Source: Candidatus Westeberhardia cardiocondylae (lineage in GTDB: Bacteria > Pseudomonadota > Gammaproteobacteria > Enterobacterales > Enterobacteriaceae). From it: a DNA stretch of 64,000 nucleotides. The stretch covers positions 1 to 64,000 of the forward strand of contig JABYQB010000004.1 in NCBI GenBank assembly GCA_024648785.1. The letters run 5' to 3'. Of the stretch, positions 13,403 through 24,833 are shown piece after piece (the first letter of the stretch is position 1; each line of letters starts with the position of its first letter). The notes under the pieces were generated by a model. That model had not been told where the DNA came from and did no database searches. It saw nothing but the letters and a program-made list of their open reading frames with translations. The position numbers and the translations under genes are program-made.

Positions 13403-14740
13403 ATGTCAAAAATAACAAAAATTATAGGAAGAGAAATACTAGATTCTAGAGGTACACCAACAATAGAAGCAGAAGTACATTTAGAAAACAATTACATAGG
13501 AATAGCATCCGTACCGTCAGGATCATCTAAAGGTTCAAGAGAATCATTAGAATTACGAGATAATGATAAATATAGATTTTTCGGAAAAGGAGTAAAAAAA
13601 TCAGTAAAAATAATAAACAATACCATAATGGAAGCACTAAAAGATAAAAATTCAGAAAATCAAGATATTATTGATAAAATCATGATTGATTTAGATGGAA
13701 CTGAAAAAAAAGAAAAATTAGGAGCAAACAGCATATTAGCTGTTTCATTAGCAACTGCTAAAGCAACAGCAAACTTCAAAAACATTCCTTTATATAAACA
13801 TATAGCAGAATTAAATAATACTCCAAATAAATTTTCTATGCCACTACCAATGATGAATATATTAAATGGCGGAAAACATGCAAATAACAATCTAAATATT
13901 CAAGAATTTATGATACAAACAATTAATGCATCAAATATAAAAGAATCAATAAGAATTGGAGCAGAAATTTTCTATAATTTAAAAAAAGTATTAACTTCAC
14001 ATGGAATAAAAATTGTTACCGGAGACGAAGGTGGTTATGCACCAAATTTAAAATCAAATTCTGATGCATTATATATGATAAAAGAAGCTACAGAAAAATC
14101 AGGATATAATCTAGGAAAAGATATAGCTTTAGCTATTGACTGCGCAGCATCTGAATTTTTTGAAAAATCAACACAAAAATATTACTTAAAAAATGAAAAT
14201 AAAAAATTAACTTCAAAAGAATTTACCAATTATTTGAAAAACCTAACAGAAAAATATCCAATTTCTTCTATAGAAGATGGTTTACATGAATCAGATTGGG
14301 ATGGGTTTCGTTATCAAACGAAAATATTAGGAAACAAAATTCAATTAGTTGGAGATGATCTATTTGTTACAAATTCTAAAATTTTAAAAAAAGGAATTAA
14401 AAACAAAATAGCTAATGCAATATTGATAAAATTAAATCAAATAGGAACTTTAACAGAAACATTAAAAACAATTAAATTAGCAAAAAATAATGGTTATTCT
14501 ACAATAATTTCTCATAGATCTGGAGAAACAGAAGATACTAGTATCTCTGACTTATCTGTAGGTACACAATCTGGACAAATTAAAACAGGATCATTAAGTA
14601 GATCAGACAGAACATCAAAATACAACCAATTAATAAGAATTGAAGATAATTTAGGTAAAAACTCAATTTTTAATGGATTAAAAGAAATTAAAAATTACAA
14701 GTTTTATTTACAAAAAAATAAAAAATTAAATATTTTATAA
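13403..14740 (+). CDS. eno: Enolase
   Basis: ORF 445 aa; [47 protein letters not shown]. Confidence 0.97.
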   Translation: MSKITKIIGREILDSRGTPTIEAEVHLENNYIGIASVPSGSSKGSRESLELRDNDKYRFFGKGVKKSVKIINNTIMEALKDKNSENQDIIDKIMIDLDGTEKKEKLGANSILAVSLATAKATANFKNIPLYKHIAELNNTPNKFSMPLPMMNILNGGKHANNNLNIQEFMIQTINASNIKESIRIGAEIFYNLKKVLTSHGIKIVTGDEGGYAPNLKSNSDALYMIKEATEKSGYNLGKDIALAIDCAASEFFEKSTQKYYLKNENKKLTSKEFTNYLKNLTEKYPISSIEDGLHESDWDGFRYQTKILGNKIQLVGDDLFVTNSKILKKGIKNKIANAILIKLNQIGTLTETLKTIKLAKNNGYSTIISHRSGETEDTSISDLSVGTQSGQIKTGSLSRSDRTSKYNQLIRIEDNLGKNSIFNGLKEIKNYKFYLQKNKKLNIL

Positions 14741-15193
14741 CTTGCATTAAATTATTTAAATTATTTAATTAAATATATATTATTTTTACATTCAAATTAT
14801 AAAAGAAAACATTAAAAAAATAACTTTTAATTAAAAATAAGATATTAAAAACATAACAATTTAAATAAATTTTTAACAAAGTTAAAAATTTAATATATTC
14901 AATAATATTCAATACATATAAAAAATATTATACTTTTATATAAAGTATTCATTTTATTAAATTAAAATATATTTTAATGCAATATTTATAAATATAAAAT
15001 AATTTAAATACATTATATTAAAAATTTACATTAAAGTTTAAAAACTATTTTACAAATATAAAATTAAATACAAACAACAAAAAGTATTTAAATATTTAAC
15101 ATTTAAAAAATATTTTATCTTCTACAAATATGTAATATATAAAAAAATAAACATATAATATTTAACAAATTATTCAATAAGTCATAATTTTAT

Positions 15194-15820
15194 ATGCAGA
15201 AAAATAATGTAATTTTTTTATTAAAAGAATTAATACAACTAGGAATTCATGATTCAAAAATATTAAAAGCAATACAAAATATACCAAGGGAACATTTTGT
15301 TGAAAAATCACTAAAATATAAATCATACGAAAATGTAGCATTACCAATTAAATTTGGTCAATTTATATCACAACCATATATTGTAGCAAAAATGACAGAA
15401 TTGTTATTATTAAAACCAAATTCAAAAGTATTAGAAATAGGAACAGGATCTGGATATCAAACAGCAATATTATCATATTTAGCACAACATATATTTTCTA
15501 TAGAAAGAATTAAAGAACTACAATTACAAGCAAAAAAAAAACTAAAAAAATTAAAATTATATAATATATCTATAAAATACGGAGATGGAAATCAAGGATG
15601 GTCAACAGAAAAACCATTTGATGCAATAATTATTACAGCTGCATCAAAAAAAATACCAAAAAAACTAATACAACAACTACACAATAAACATGGAATATTA
15701 GTTGCACCAATTGGTGAAAAAAATAAACAATTTTTAACAAGAATATTTCGTACAGGAAAAACATTTAAAACAGAAACTATAGAACAGGTAAACTTTGTAC
15801 AATTAATAGATGGAGTATGA
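15194..15820 (+). CDS. pcm: Protein-L-isoaspartate O-methyltransferase
   Basis: ORF 208 aa, same length as E. coli Pcm; ISQPYIVAKMTELL, VLEIGTGSGYQTAIL, PFDAIIITAA. Confidence 0.95.
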   Translation: MQKNNVIFLLKELIQLGIHDSKILKAIQNIPREHFVEKSLKYKSYENVALPIKFGQFISQPYIVAKMTELLLLKPNSKVLEIGTGSGYQTAILSYLAQHIFSIERIKELQLQAKKKLKKLKLYNISIKYGDGNQGWSTEKPFDAIIITAASKKIPKKLIQQLHNKHGILVAPIGEKNKQFLTRIFRTGKTFKTETIEQVNFVQLIDGV

Positions 15821-15915
15821 AATAAAAATTTTTAACATTTACAAAAAACACAAAATTATAAAAAATACAAATATTTTAAATTATTAAATAACTTTAAATA
15901 TAAAATGAAAAAATA

Positions 15916-16719
15916 ATGTATCTTTGGAAAAAACATTACAATATATACTATTTACACATAGTAATAATAACCATAGAAATAATGAATAATATTATTACTA
16001 CAACTTTAAAAGAACATACAATAAAATATTTTACAAACTATTACAAACAATATTATTATATAAAAAACACACAATATTTATTAATAGATACTAATAAAAT
16101 TAAATTAATTAATAACAAACATTACAATTTTTCTGTAAATACATCAATAATACCTATATCAACAACAAATACAATACCATCAAATATAACAAAAAAACAA
16201 CATCATAAATATATAAAAGAAAAAAAATATAAATTTGCATATAAAAAAATAAATTTTTTTATAAAAAAAAAAGAAAAAAAATTACAATATATAACAATAT
16301 TCAAATTAAATTTAATAAAAAACTATAAAAAAATTAAAAAAAATAATTGGTATTGGCCAACAAGAAATATTAATAATAAAAATATAATTAATAAAATTTT
16401 TATTAAGAAAAAAAATCAAGGAATAGAAATTTTTGGATATTTAGGACAAGATATTTTAGCTACTAATAATGGTATAGTAGTATATACAGGAAATAAAATT
16501 AAAGGGTATGGAAACTTAATAATCATTAAACACAATAAAAATTATTTAAGTACATACTCACATAATGAAAAAATTTTGGTATGTACAACAGATACAGTAC
16601 AAGCCGGGCAAAAAATAGCAACTATGGGAAAAACAGATACAAATAAAACAAAATTATATTTTTCAATTTACTACAAAGGAAAACCAATAAATCCATTACT
16701 TATTAATTATATAAAGTAA
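15916..16719 (+). CDS. nlpD: NlpD/EnvC-like M23-family (degenerate LytM) protein; N-terminus divergent, true start uncertain
   Basis: C-terminal half GYLGQDILATNNGIVVYTGNKIKGYGNLIIIKHNKNYLSTYSHNEKILV...GQKIATMG aligns with E. coli NlpD; follows pcm as in E. coli. Confidence 0.85.
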   Translation: MYLWKKHYNIYYLHIVIITIEIMNNIITTTLKEHTIKYFTNYYKQYYYIKNTQYLLIDTNKIKLINNKHYNFSVNTSIIPISTTNTIPSNITKKQHHKYIKEKKYKFAYKKINFFIKKKEKKLQYITIFKLNLIKNYKKIKKNNWYWPTRNINNKNIINKIFIKKKNQGIEIFGYLGQDILATNNGIVVYTGNKIKGYGNLIIIKHNKNYLSTYSHNEKILVCTTDTVQAGQKIATMGKTDTNKTKLYFSIYYKGKPINPLLINYIK

Positions 16720-16855
16720 AATAAATATACACTTTTCAAACAAAAAAATTTTAATGATTTTACACACCTTAATAACAAATTAAAATGACAAATAACTTCT
16801 AAAATATATAAAAATAATAAAATAATAAAAATTTATTATTAATATTATAATAACA

Positions 16856-17944
16856 CTAATCAAAACTTCTCAAATATTTTTGAAAAACTTCTGAACATTG
16901 AGCCTTTTGTCTTAACCAATGATCCATAAGAACAATTGCAACCATTGCTTCAGCAATAGGAACAGCTCTAATTCCAACACATGGATCATGTCTACCCCTA
17001 GTAACAACTTCAGATATCTTTCCGAATTTATTAACAGTTGTTCCACGAACCATAATACTAGAAGTTGGTTTCAAAGCAATATTCACAATAATATTTTGAC
17101 CACTACTAATACCTCCAAGTATACCACCAGCATGATTACTTTTAAAACCTGACAAAGTCATTTCATCACGATTTTCACTTCCGTATTTTTCAATTACAGA
17201 AAATCCATCACCAATTTCTATTCCTTTAACTGCGTTAATGCTCATTAATGCATGTGATAAATCAGCATCTAATTTATCAAATACTGGTTCACCCAAACCA
17301 GGTGGAACATTTTCAGCAACAACTGTAATTTTAGCTCCAACAGAATCACCCTTCTTTTTTATATTTCTAATTAATTCATCTAAATCCGGTAAACAATCAA
17401 CATTGGGGCAAAAAAAATCATTTTTTTCAACATCATCCCAATTTTTAAATTCACAACAAATATTTCCAATTTGCGACAAAAATCCTCTAACAGATACATG
17501 ATATTTTTTCAAATACTTCTTAGCAAATACTCCAGCCGCAACACGTATAACTGTCTCCCTTGCAGAAGATCTACCTCCACCACGATAATCTCGATAACCA
17601 TACTTACAATCATAAGTATAATCAGCATGACCTGGTCGATAAATATCTTTAATATCAAAATAATCCTTAGATCTACAATCAATATTTTTTACTAATAACC
17701 CAATACTAGTACCAGTAGTAAATCCTTCAAAAACACCAGAAAGTATCTCAATAATATCCATTTCACGTCTTTGAGTAGTATAACGAGATTTACCTGGTTT
17801 CCTTCTATTTAAATCATATTGAATATCCTTTTCACAAATAGAAACACCTGGAGGCATACCATCTATAATTCCACCCAACGCCTTACCATGAGACTCACCA
17901 AAACTAGTAACTCGAAAAAATTGCCCAATACTATTTCCAGCCAT
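16856..17944 (-). CDS. aroC: Chorismate synthase
   Basis: [33 protein letters not shown] (internal Met of ORF 16856..18013), [29 protein letters not shown]. Confidence 0.97.
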   Translation of the reverse strand: MAGNSIGQFFRVTSFGESHGKALGGIIDGMPPGVSICEKDIQYDLNRRKPGKSRYTTQRREMDIIEILSGVFEGFTTGTSIGLLVKNIDCRSKDYFDIKDIYRPGHADYTYDCKYGYRDYRGGGRSSARETVIRVAAGVFAKKYLKKYHVSVRGFLSQIGNICCEFKNWDDVEKNDFFCPNVDCLPDLDELIRNIKKKGDSVGAKITVVAENVPPGLGEPVFDKLDADLSHALMSINAVKGIEIGDGFSVIEKYGSENRDEMTLSGFKSNHAGGILGGISSGQNIIVNIALKPTSSIMVRGTTVNKFGKISEVVTRGRHDPCVGIRAVPIAEAMVAIVLMDHWLRQKAQCSEVFQKYLRSFD

Positions 17945-18276
17945 TATACATCTCCAAAAATATATCAAAATATTTACAAAAATATAAATCTTATAATAAA
18001 TATTATACAACACTTAAATAAAAATAATAAATATTTTAGTTTAAAATAAAATTACATACAAAACTAATAATTAATAATAAATACAAAATACAATATAAAA
18101 AATAACATACAAATAAATATAACAAAAAAATTTTTAATAAAAATAAAATATGAAATAATAAAAATTATATTACAAAATATACTAATATAAAACTTATAAC
18201 TATAAATATAAAATTAATAAAACACAAAAAATAAAAACAAAATATTAATTTATAAATTTAATAAATTAAAATTTAT

Positions 18277-19125
18277 CTAAGATTCAATAACTAATCTAAT
18301 CTTTTTCATAGCATTTTTTTCTAATTGTCTTACTCTCTCAGCTGACAAACCATATTGATCAGCTAATTTTTGTAATGTAATTTTATTTTCTCCATTTAAC
18401 CAACGAGAACGAATTATATCTTGACTACGTTCATCTAACCCCTTTAAAGCAACATTTAATTTATCAGAAGCATAATCACCCCAATTACTTTCTTCAATAT
18501 TATTGGCAAAATCAGAAGATTTATCATATAAATACAACATAGGAGCCAACCTCCTATCATCACAATACTCTTCAGAAGAAATTACATCAAATGTTATATC
18601 CTGATCAGTCATACGAGATTCCATTTCTATAACATCTTTTCTAGTAACACCTAACTCTTTTGCAACTATATCAATTTCACGCTTATTAAACCAAGAAAAA
18701 CGTTGCTTTGTTTTACGTAAATTAAAAAAAAGCTTACGTTGAGATTTTGTAGTAGCTACCTTAACTATTCTCCAATTTCTTAAAATATATTCATGAATTT
18801 CAGCCTTTATCCAATGCACAGCAAATGATACTAATCTAACACCAACCTCAGGGTTAAAACGACGTACTGCCTTTAATAATCCAATATTACCTTCTTGAAT
18901 TAAATCAGCTTGAGATAATCCATAACCAGAATAATTACGAGAAATATGAATAACAAAACGTAAATGAGATAAAATTAACTGTTTTGCCGCTTTTAAATCA
19001 CTTTCATAATACAAACGTTCCGCCAAAACCCGTTCTTCTTGTGCTGTCAATATAGCATAATAAGTATTAACAATTTTGATATATGATTCTAACCCCGAAG
19101 AAAAAACAGAAGTAAATAATTTCAT
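18277..19125 (-). CDS. rpoH: RNA polymerase heat-shock sigma factor (sigma-32)
   Basis: ORF 282 aa; [71 protein letters not shown] (RpoH box). Confidence 0.97.
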   Translation of the reverse strand: MKLFTSVFSSGLESYIKIVNTYYAILTAQEERVLAERLYYESDLKAAKQLILSHLRFVIHISRNYSGYGLSQADLIQEGNIGLLKAVRRFNPEVGVRLVSFAVHWIKAEIHEYILRNWRIVKVATTKSQRKLFFNLRKTKQRFSWFNKREIDIVAKELGVTRKDVIEMESRMTDQDITFDVISSEEYCDDRRLAPMLYLYDKSSDFANNIEESNWGDYASDKLNVALKGLDERSQDIIRSRWLNGENKITLQKLADQYGLSAERVRQLEKNAMKKIRLVIES

Positions 19126-19993
19126 ATAATTTAAACTACCATATTAAAAATATATATATTTTATACAATATAAAATTAAAATTTAATCAAAAAATGAAAA
19201 CTAAAAAATATAAAAAATAAATACAACATAAAATATAAATAAAAACAACAAAAATCATTAATAATTTCAAAATATAAAAACAAATAAGATTTAAAATTAA
19301 AAATGTTATCAATATAAAATAACAAAAATCAAAATATTATAACAAAATTACTTTAGTATTAAAATACTATGTATTTTATATTACATAAAACATATAAACA
19401 AAATTTTTTTAATATAACAAAAATAAAAATAATTTAAATATGTAAATATCTATTATATTAATAAAAAATAAAAAAATATCACATGTTAAACATAAAAATA
19501 TATGTATTAAATTTTCTAAAAAAATTATAGTTTTAAATAAAACTAATACTAATAACAAAAACTAAAATTAAAATTCATAAAATATATTAATTTAAAAATA
19601 TAAAACATTTAAAAAACTAACAAAATAATAAGATTATAAAATGTACATAATAAAAATTAACAAATAAAATATTTGTAAAATTTATACAAAAATATAAATA
19701 AAGCAAAACATTTAAAAATAAAAATATTAAAAAATTTAATATATATTGAAAATAAAATATTATAACATTAAAATTAAACCAAATATATAACAAACATAAA
19801 ATATTAACAAATAATAAAAATAACAAATAATACATGAAAAAATAATGTCTAAATAATTTTAAATAATTATAATACATAAAATTTAATAAATAATATTACA
19901 TACAAAAAATATAATATCTATAAAATAAATATTTTAAAAAAAATAAAAAATTAAAAATTAAAACAAAAACTAATAAAAAATCATAGGTATTTC

Positions 19994-21202
19994 ATGAAAT
20001 GTGCTGTTATTACCGGAATTGGAATTATATCTAGTATAGGAAATAATAAAAAAGAAGTATTAACATCTCTAAAAAAAGGAAAATCTGGAATTGTATTTTC
20101 TAAAGAATTAAAAAATTCAGGAATGCGAAGTCACGTTTGGGGAAACATAAAATTAGAAACAACAGGATTAATAAATAGAAAAAATTCTAGATTCATGAAT
20201 AATGCCGCAATTTATGCTTATTTAGCAATGGAACAGGCAATACAGGATGCAAGATTAACACCTAATATGATCTCAAATGATAGAACTGGACTAATTGTAG
20301 GATCAGGAATAGGATCACCAAAAAACAAAATACTAAGCTTAAAAAAAATGAAAAAAAAAGGATTACATAAAATAGAACCATATATGGTAATAAAATCAAT
20401 GTCATCTGGAATATCAGCTTGTTTAGCAACTCCTTTTAAAATACGAGGAATAAATTATTCTATTAGCTCTGCATGTTCTACTTCAGCTCACTGTATAGGA
20501 AATGCAATGGAAATGATACAATTTGGAAAACAAGACATCATATTTGCTGGAGGTGGGGAAGAATTATGTTGGGAAATGGCTTATGAATTTGATGCCATGG
20601 GTGCCTTATCAACAAGCTATAATCATATTCCAAAAATAGCCTCAAGAACATATGATAAAAATAGAGATGGTTTTGTAATCTCTGGAGGTAGTGGAATTAT
20701 TGTAATAGAAGAATTAACACATGCATTATCAAGAAATGCTTATATTTACGCTAAAATTATTGGATATGGAACTACATCAGACGGATATAGTATGGTAACA
20801 CCTTCTGGCGAAGGTGCGGTTAGGTGTATGAAAATGGCCATAAAAAATATAAAAAAACCAATAGATTACATAAATACACATGGAACATCAACAAAAATAG
20901 GAGACACTAAAGAATTATGGGCAATTCGTAAAACATTTGGAAAAAAACATCCAGAATTTTCTTCAACTAAATCAATGACTGGTCATTCTCTAGGGGCATC
21001 CGGGGTACATGAAATAATATATACAATACTAATGTTAAAACACAATTTCATAGCTCCAAGTATAAATATAGAAAAACCAGATCCATATTTAAAAAATATG
21101 AATATAATTACGAAAACAAAAAAAAAAAAACTAACAATAGCAATGAGTAATAGTTTTGGATTCGGTGGAACAAATGTAACATTAGTAATATCAAAAATAT
21201 AA
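19994..21202 (+). CDS. fabB: 3-oxoacyl-ACP synthase I (KAS I)
   Basis: ORF 402 aa; SSACSTSAH active site, INTHGTSTKIGDTKEL, SNSFGFGGTN. Confidence 0.96.
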   Translation: MKCAVITGIGIISSIGNNKKEVLTSLKKGKSGIVFSKELKNSGMRSHVWGNIKLETTGLINRKNSRFMNNAAIYAYLAMEQAIQDARLTPNMISNDRTGLIVGSGIGSPKNKILSLKKMKKKGLHKIEPYMVIKSMSSGISACLATPFKIRGINYSISSACSTSAHCIGNAMEMIQFGKQDIIFAGGGEELCWEMAYEFDAMGALSTSYNHIPKIASRTYDKNRDGFVISGGSGIIVIEELTHALSRNAYIYAKIIGYGTTSDGYSMVTPSGEGAVRCMKMAIKNIKKPIDYINTHGTSTKIGDTKELWAIRKTFGKKHPEFSSTKSMTGHSLGASGVHEIIYTILMLKHNFIAPSINIEKPDPYLKNMNIITKTKKKKLTIAMSNSFGFGGTNVTLVISKI

Positions 21203-21368
21203 AAATATACAAAATAAAAACATTTTCAAAAATCTTGAAATAAAATTATAAAACATAATAAAAATTATAAATAACAAAAATATTTTATAATTCAAACATT
21301 ACTTTAAAAACTACACTAATATATATAAATATATTAATTACATAATAAATAATTAATGCAAAAAATAT

Positions 21369-22154
21369 ATGAAGATAGCACTTAGCATCGCGTATGATGG
21401 TAGCAAATTTTACGGTTGGCAAAAACAAAAAACACTTCCAAGTATTCAAGAAAAAATTGAATATGCTTTATCAAAAGTTGCAAATGAACCAATTAAAACT
21501 TCATGTGCTGGAAGAACTGACGCGGGAACACACGCAACATCACAAATAGTACACTTTATAACTAATAATAAACTTCCAATTCAAGCATGGACCTTAGGAG
21601 TAAATTCACATTTACCAAAAAATATTAATATAAATTGGGCAAAACAAGTAGAAAACGATTTTCACGCAAGATTTAGCGCTATATCAAGAAGATATCGTTA
21701 TATTATATACAATAATCCTATTAGAACATCAATACTAAATAATGGAATAACACATTATAAAAAAAAACTAAATATAAAAAATATGAACTTCGCAACAAAA
21801 TATTTAATAGGAAAAAAAAATTTATCATCCTTTAAACCATCAAAATGTACATCAAAAAATCCAAAAAGAAATATATATTTCATAAAAATTAAATGCATTA
21901 ACCAATATATCATTGTGGATATTAAAGCAAATTCTTTTTTTCACCATATGGTAAGAAACATAATAGGAAGTTTAATAGAAATTGGAAAAGAAAAAAAAAC
22001 GAAATATTGGATACATCAACTAATAAAATACAAAAATAGAAAATTAGCAGGACCTACTGCACCATCTAAAGGATTATATTTAGTAGAAATAAATTACCCA
22101 AAAAAATTTAAATTACCAAAAATACCTATTGGTCCATTATTCCTAATAAACTAA
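21369..22154 (+). CDS. truA: tRNA pseudouridine synthase A
   Basis: ORF 261 aa; AYDGSKFYGWQKQ, AGRTDAGTHATSQIVHF, FFHHMVRNIIGSLIEIG. Confidence 0.96.
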   Translation: MKIALSIAYDGSKFYGWQKQKTLPSIQEKIEYALSKVANEPIKTSCAGRTDAGTHATSQIVHFITNNKLPIQAWTLGVNSHLPKNININWAKQVENDFHARFSAISRRYRYIIYNNPIRTSILNNGITHYKKKLNIKNMNFATKYLIGKKNLSSFKPSKCTSKNPKRNIYFIKIKCINQYIIVDIKANSFFHHMVRNIIGSLIEIGKEKKTKYWIHQLIKYKNRKLAGPTAPSKGLYLVEINYPKKFKLPKIPIGPLFLIN

Positions 22155-22244
22155 CAAAAATATAAATATTTAACAATATATTTTATCTTATTTAAAAAAT
22201 ACTATTAAATTTTTTACAACAATTAAAAACAATATTTAAATAAA

Positions 22245-23117
22245 ATGAATTGGATAAAAAAAAAAATAAAAAAAAATATTATTAATACAAATAAAATAAA
22301 TATACCAAAAGGTATATGGATTAAATGTGAAAAATGTAAACAAATATTATATTACAAAGAACTAGAAAAAAATTTAGAAGTATGCACAAAATGTGACCAT
22401 CATATGAAAATAAAAGCACGATATAGATTATATTCATTTCTAGACAAAGAAAAAAACTATAAAGAAATTGGTAAAGAACTAGAACCAAAAGATATTTTAA
22501 AATTCAAAGACTTACAAAAATATAAAGATAGATTAATAACAGCACAAAAAAACACTAATGAAAAAGAAGCCTTAATAGTTATAAAAGGAACATTATATAA
22601 AATGCCAATAATAGCAGCTTCTTTTGAATTTTCTTTTATAGGAGGATCAATGTCATATGTCGTTGGTACCAAATTTATGTACGCAGTACAACAAGCTATA
22701 AAAAACAAATGTCCTCTCATATGTTTTTCAGCAAGTGGTGGCGCAAGAATACAAGAATCACTTATATCTTTAATGCAAATGGCAAAAACAAGCATAGCAT
22801 TAAAAAAACTACAAAAAAAACATTTACCTTATATTTCAGTATTAACAAACCCAACAATGGGGGGGGTATCTGCAAGTCTAGCTATGTTAGGAGACATAAA
22901 TATTGCTGAACCAAAAGCACTTATAGGTTTTACCGGTCCTAAAATTATTCAACAAACAACAAAAGAAACATTACCTAAAGAATTCCAAAAAAGTGAATTT
23001 CTATTAAAACATGGAGTAATAGACATTATAATAAGAAGACAGGATATGAGAAAAAGAATAGCAAATATAATTGCAAAACTTATGAATAAACCACAACCAA
23101 ATACAAAATACTATTAA
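22245..23117 (+). CDS. accD: Acetyl-CoA carboxylase carboxyltransferase beta subunit
   Basis: ORF 290 aa; Zn finger [48 protein letters not shown]. Confidence 0.96.
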   Translation: MNWIKKKIKKNIINTNKINIPKGIWIKCEKCKQILYYKELEKNLEVCTKCDHHMKIKARYRLYSFLDKEKNYKEIGKELEPKDILKFKDLQKYKDRLITAQKNTNEKEALIVIKGTLYKMPIIAASFEFSFIGGSMSYVVGTKFMYAVQQAIKNKCPLICFSASGGARIQESLISLMQMAKTSIALKKLQKKHLPYISVLTNPTMGGVSASLAMLGDINIAEPKALIGFTGPKIIQQTTKETLPKEFQKSEFLLKHGVIDIIIRRQDMRKRIANIIAKLMNKPQPNTKYY

Positions 23118-23135
23118 ATAGTAAATAACATAAAA

Positions 23136-24438
23136 ATGAAAAATATGAAAATAAAATCAAAAAAAAAACAATTCCAAACATTAAATCTTCTTTACACGAT
23201 TGGCTACAATATATAAATAATATACATAACAAAAAAAATCATTTGAATTTAAAAAAAATTAAACATATTGCAAAAATATTACAATTATTAAACCCAGCTC
23301 CATATATGATAGTTATAGGTGGTACTAATGGTAAAGGCACAACATGTCATTTATTAGAAAAAATATTAATATACAATAATATACGTGTTGGTATATACAG
23401 TTCTCCACATATATTATACTATACTGAAAGGGTTCGAATACAAGGAAAAACATTAACAGAACATGAACATGTTAATGCAATGAATATTATCGAAAACAAA
23501 AGAAAAAATATACCTTTAAATTACTTTGAATATAGTACACTAGTTGCATTACAATTATTCAAAAATTCTAAAATAGAAGTAGGTATTTTAGAAGTAGGAA
23601 TAGGTGGAAAATTAGATGCCACAAACATTATAGATTCTGACATTTCAGCTATAACTAATATAGCATTAGATCATACAAAAATATTAGGAAACAATAGAAA
23701 TAATATTGCAAAAGAAAAATCTGGAATTTTTCGTCTCAATAAACCAGCCATTTTTGGAGAAAATAATATTCCAAAAACTTTAAAAAAAGAAGCAAAAAAA
23801 TTGGATCAATACTATATGCAAAAAATATACATTGGTGGATGAAAAAAGAAAACAAAACAACATGGTCATGGTGGAATAAATCATATATTTTAAAATCACT
23901 TCCTATACCAAAAATACCAATAAATAACGCAGCAACAGCACTTGCCATAATACAATCATATACCATTTAAAATATCAAAAAATACAATTTACAAAGCAAT
24001 ACAAAATACAAAACTACCAGGAAGATTTCAATGTATTAAAAAAAACCATTAATAATATTAGATGTAGCACATAATCCTCATGCTTCTTCATATCTTGCAA
24101 AATATATTAAAAATATTAACAAAAATAATAAAATTATAACAATAGTTGGAATGTTATCAGACAAAAATATTCCAAAAACTTTAAAACCATTACATAAAAT
24201 TACAAAAAAATGGTATTGTGTATCATTAAAACATGAAAAACAAGGAAGAAATGCAAATCAAATAGCAAAACATATAAAAAATAAAAAGACAGAAAAATGT
24301 GAAAATGTCTTATATGCATTAAAAAAAGCAATAAAAACATCATCTAAAAACGATTGCATTTTAATATTTGGATCATTTCATACAATTTCACCAATAATGA
24401 AATCATTAAAAATAAATACAAATCCAATAATAAGATAA
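23136..24438 (+). pseudogene. folC: Dihydrofolate synthase/folylpolyglutamate synthase with four frame disruptions (probable pseudogene or slippage-dependent gene)
   Basis: GGTNGKGTTCHLLEKILIYNNIRVGIYSSPH, YTERVRIQGKTL, NAATALAII, LPGRFQCI, DVAHNPHASSYL, GMLSDKNIPKTL, FGSFHTISP lie in order but in different frames; follows accD as in E. coli. Confidence 0.93.
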
Positions 24439-24833
24439 AAAAATTAATAAAATATAAAAATAAAACATATAATTTAATAATTAAAATAAAATATTTAAAT
24501 ATTAAAAATTAATATATATTTCAAAAAAAAATACTATTAAAATTATTAAAAATATATAAACAAAATAATTTTAAATCTAAAAAAACAAAAATAGAATATA
24601 CTTTTTATTAAAACATTAAAAAATACATACAAAATAAAAATATAAAAATATACAAAATAAAAAACATTTTAAATCTTATTTGTAATAAAATTTTAATATA
24701 AAATAAAACTAAAACTTAAAAAATAAATTACAAAAATATAAAAAAAATATGATTATATGTTTATATAAATAAAATTTAAATAAATTAAATATTAAAATTT
24801 TTTTTAAAAAAATAAATAAAATAAACAACAAAC

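Noticed and set aside
16919-18049. Plus-strand ORFs (77, 87, 74, 76 aa) inside aroC
   Set aside because: Antisense to chorismate synthase, Ser/Thr/Asn-rich, no motif.
19617-19877. 86-aa minus-strand ORF rich in F/Y/L, membrane-like
   Set aside because: Low-complexity translation of A/T-only DNA with no recognisable motif; the same composition appears in many antisense frames.
24275-24308. Near-exact ~28-nt match between the folC 3' region (ACAGAAAAATGTGAAAATGT) and the dnaK 3' end (about 58290-58309)
   Set aside because: A-rich, low-complexity, same codon context (KKTEKCENV); matches of this size are expected by chance at this composition. I would need a statistical test to claim gene conversion.
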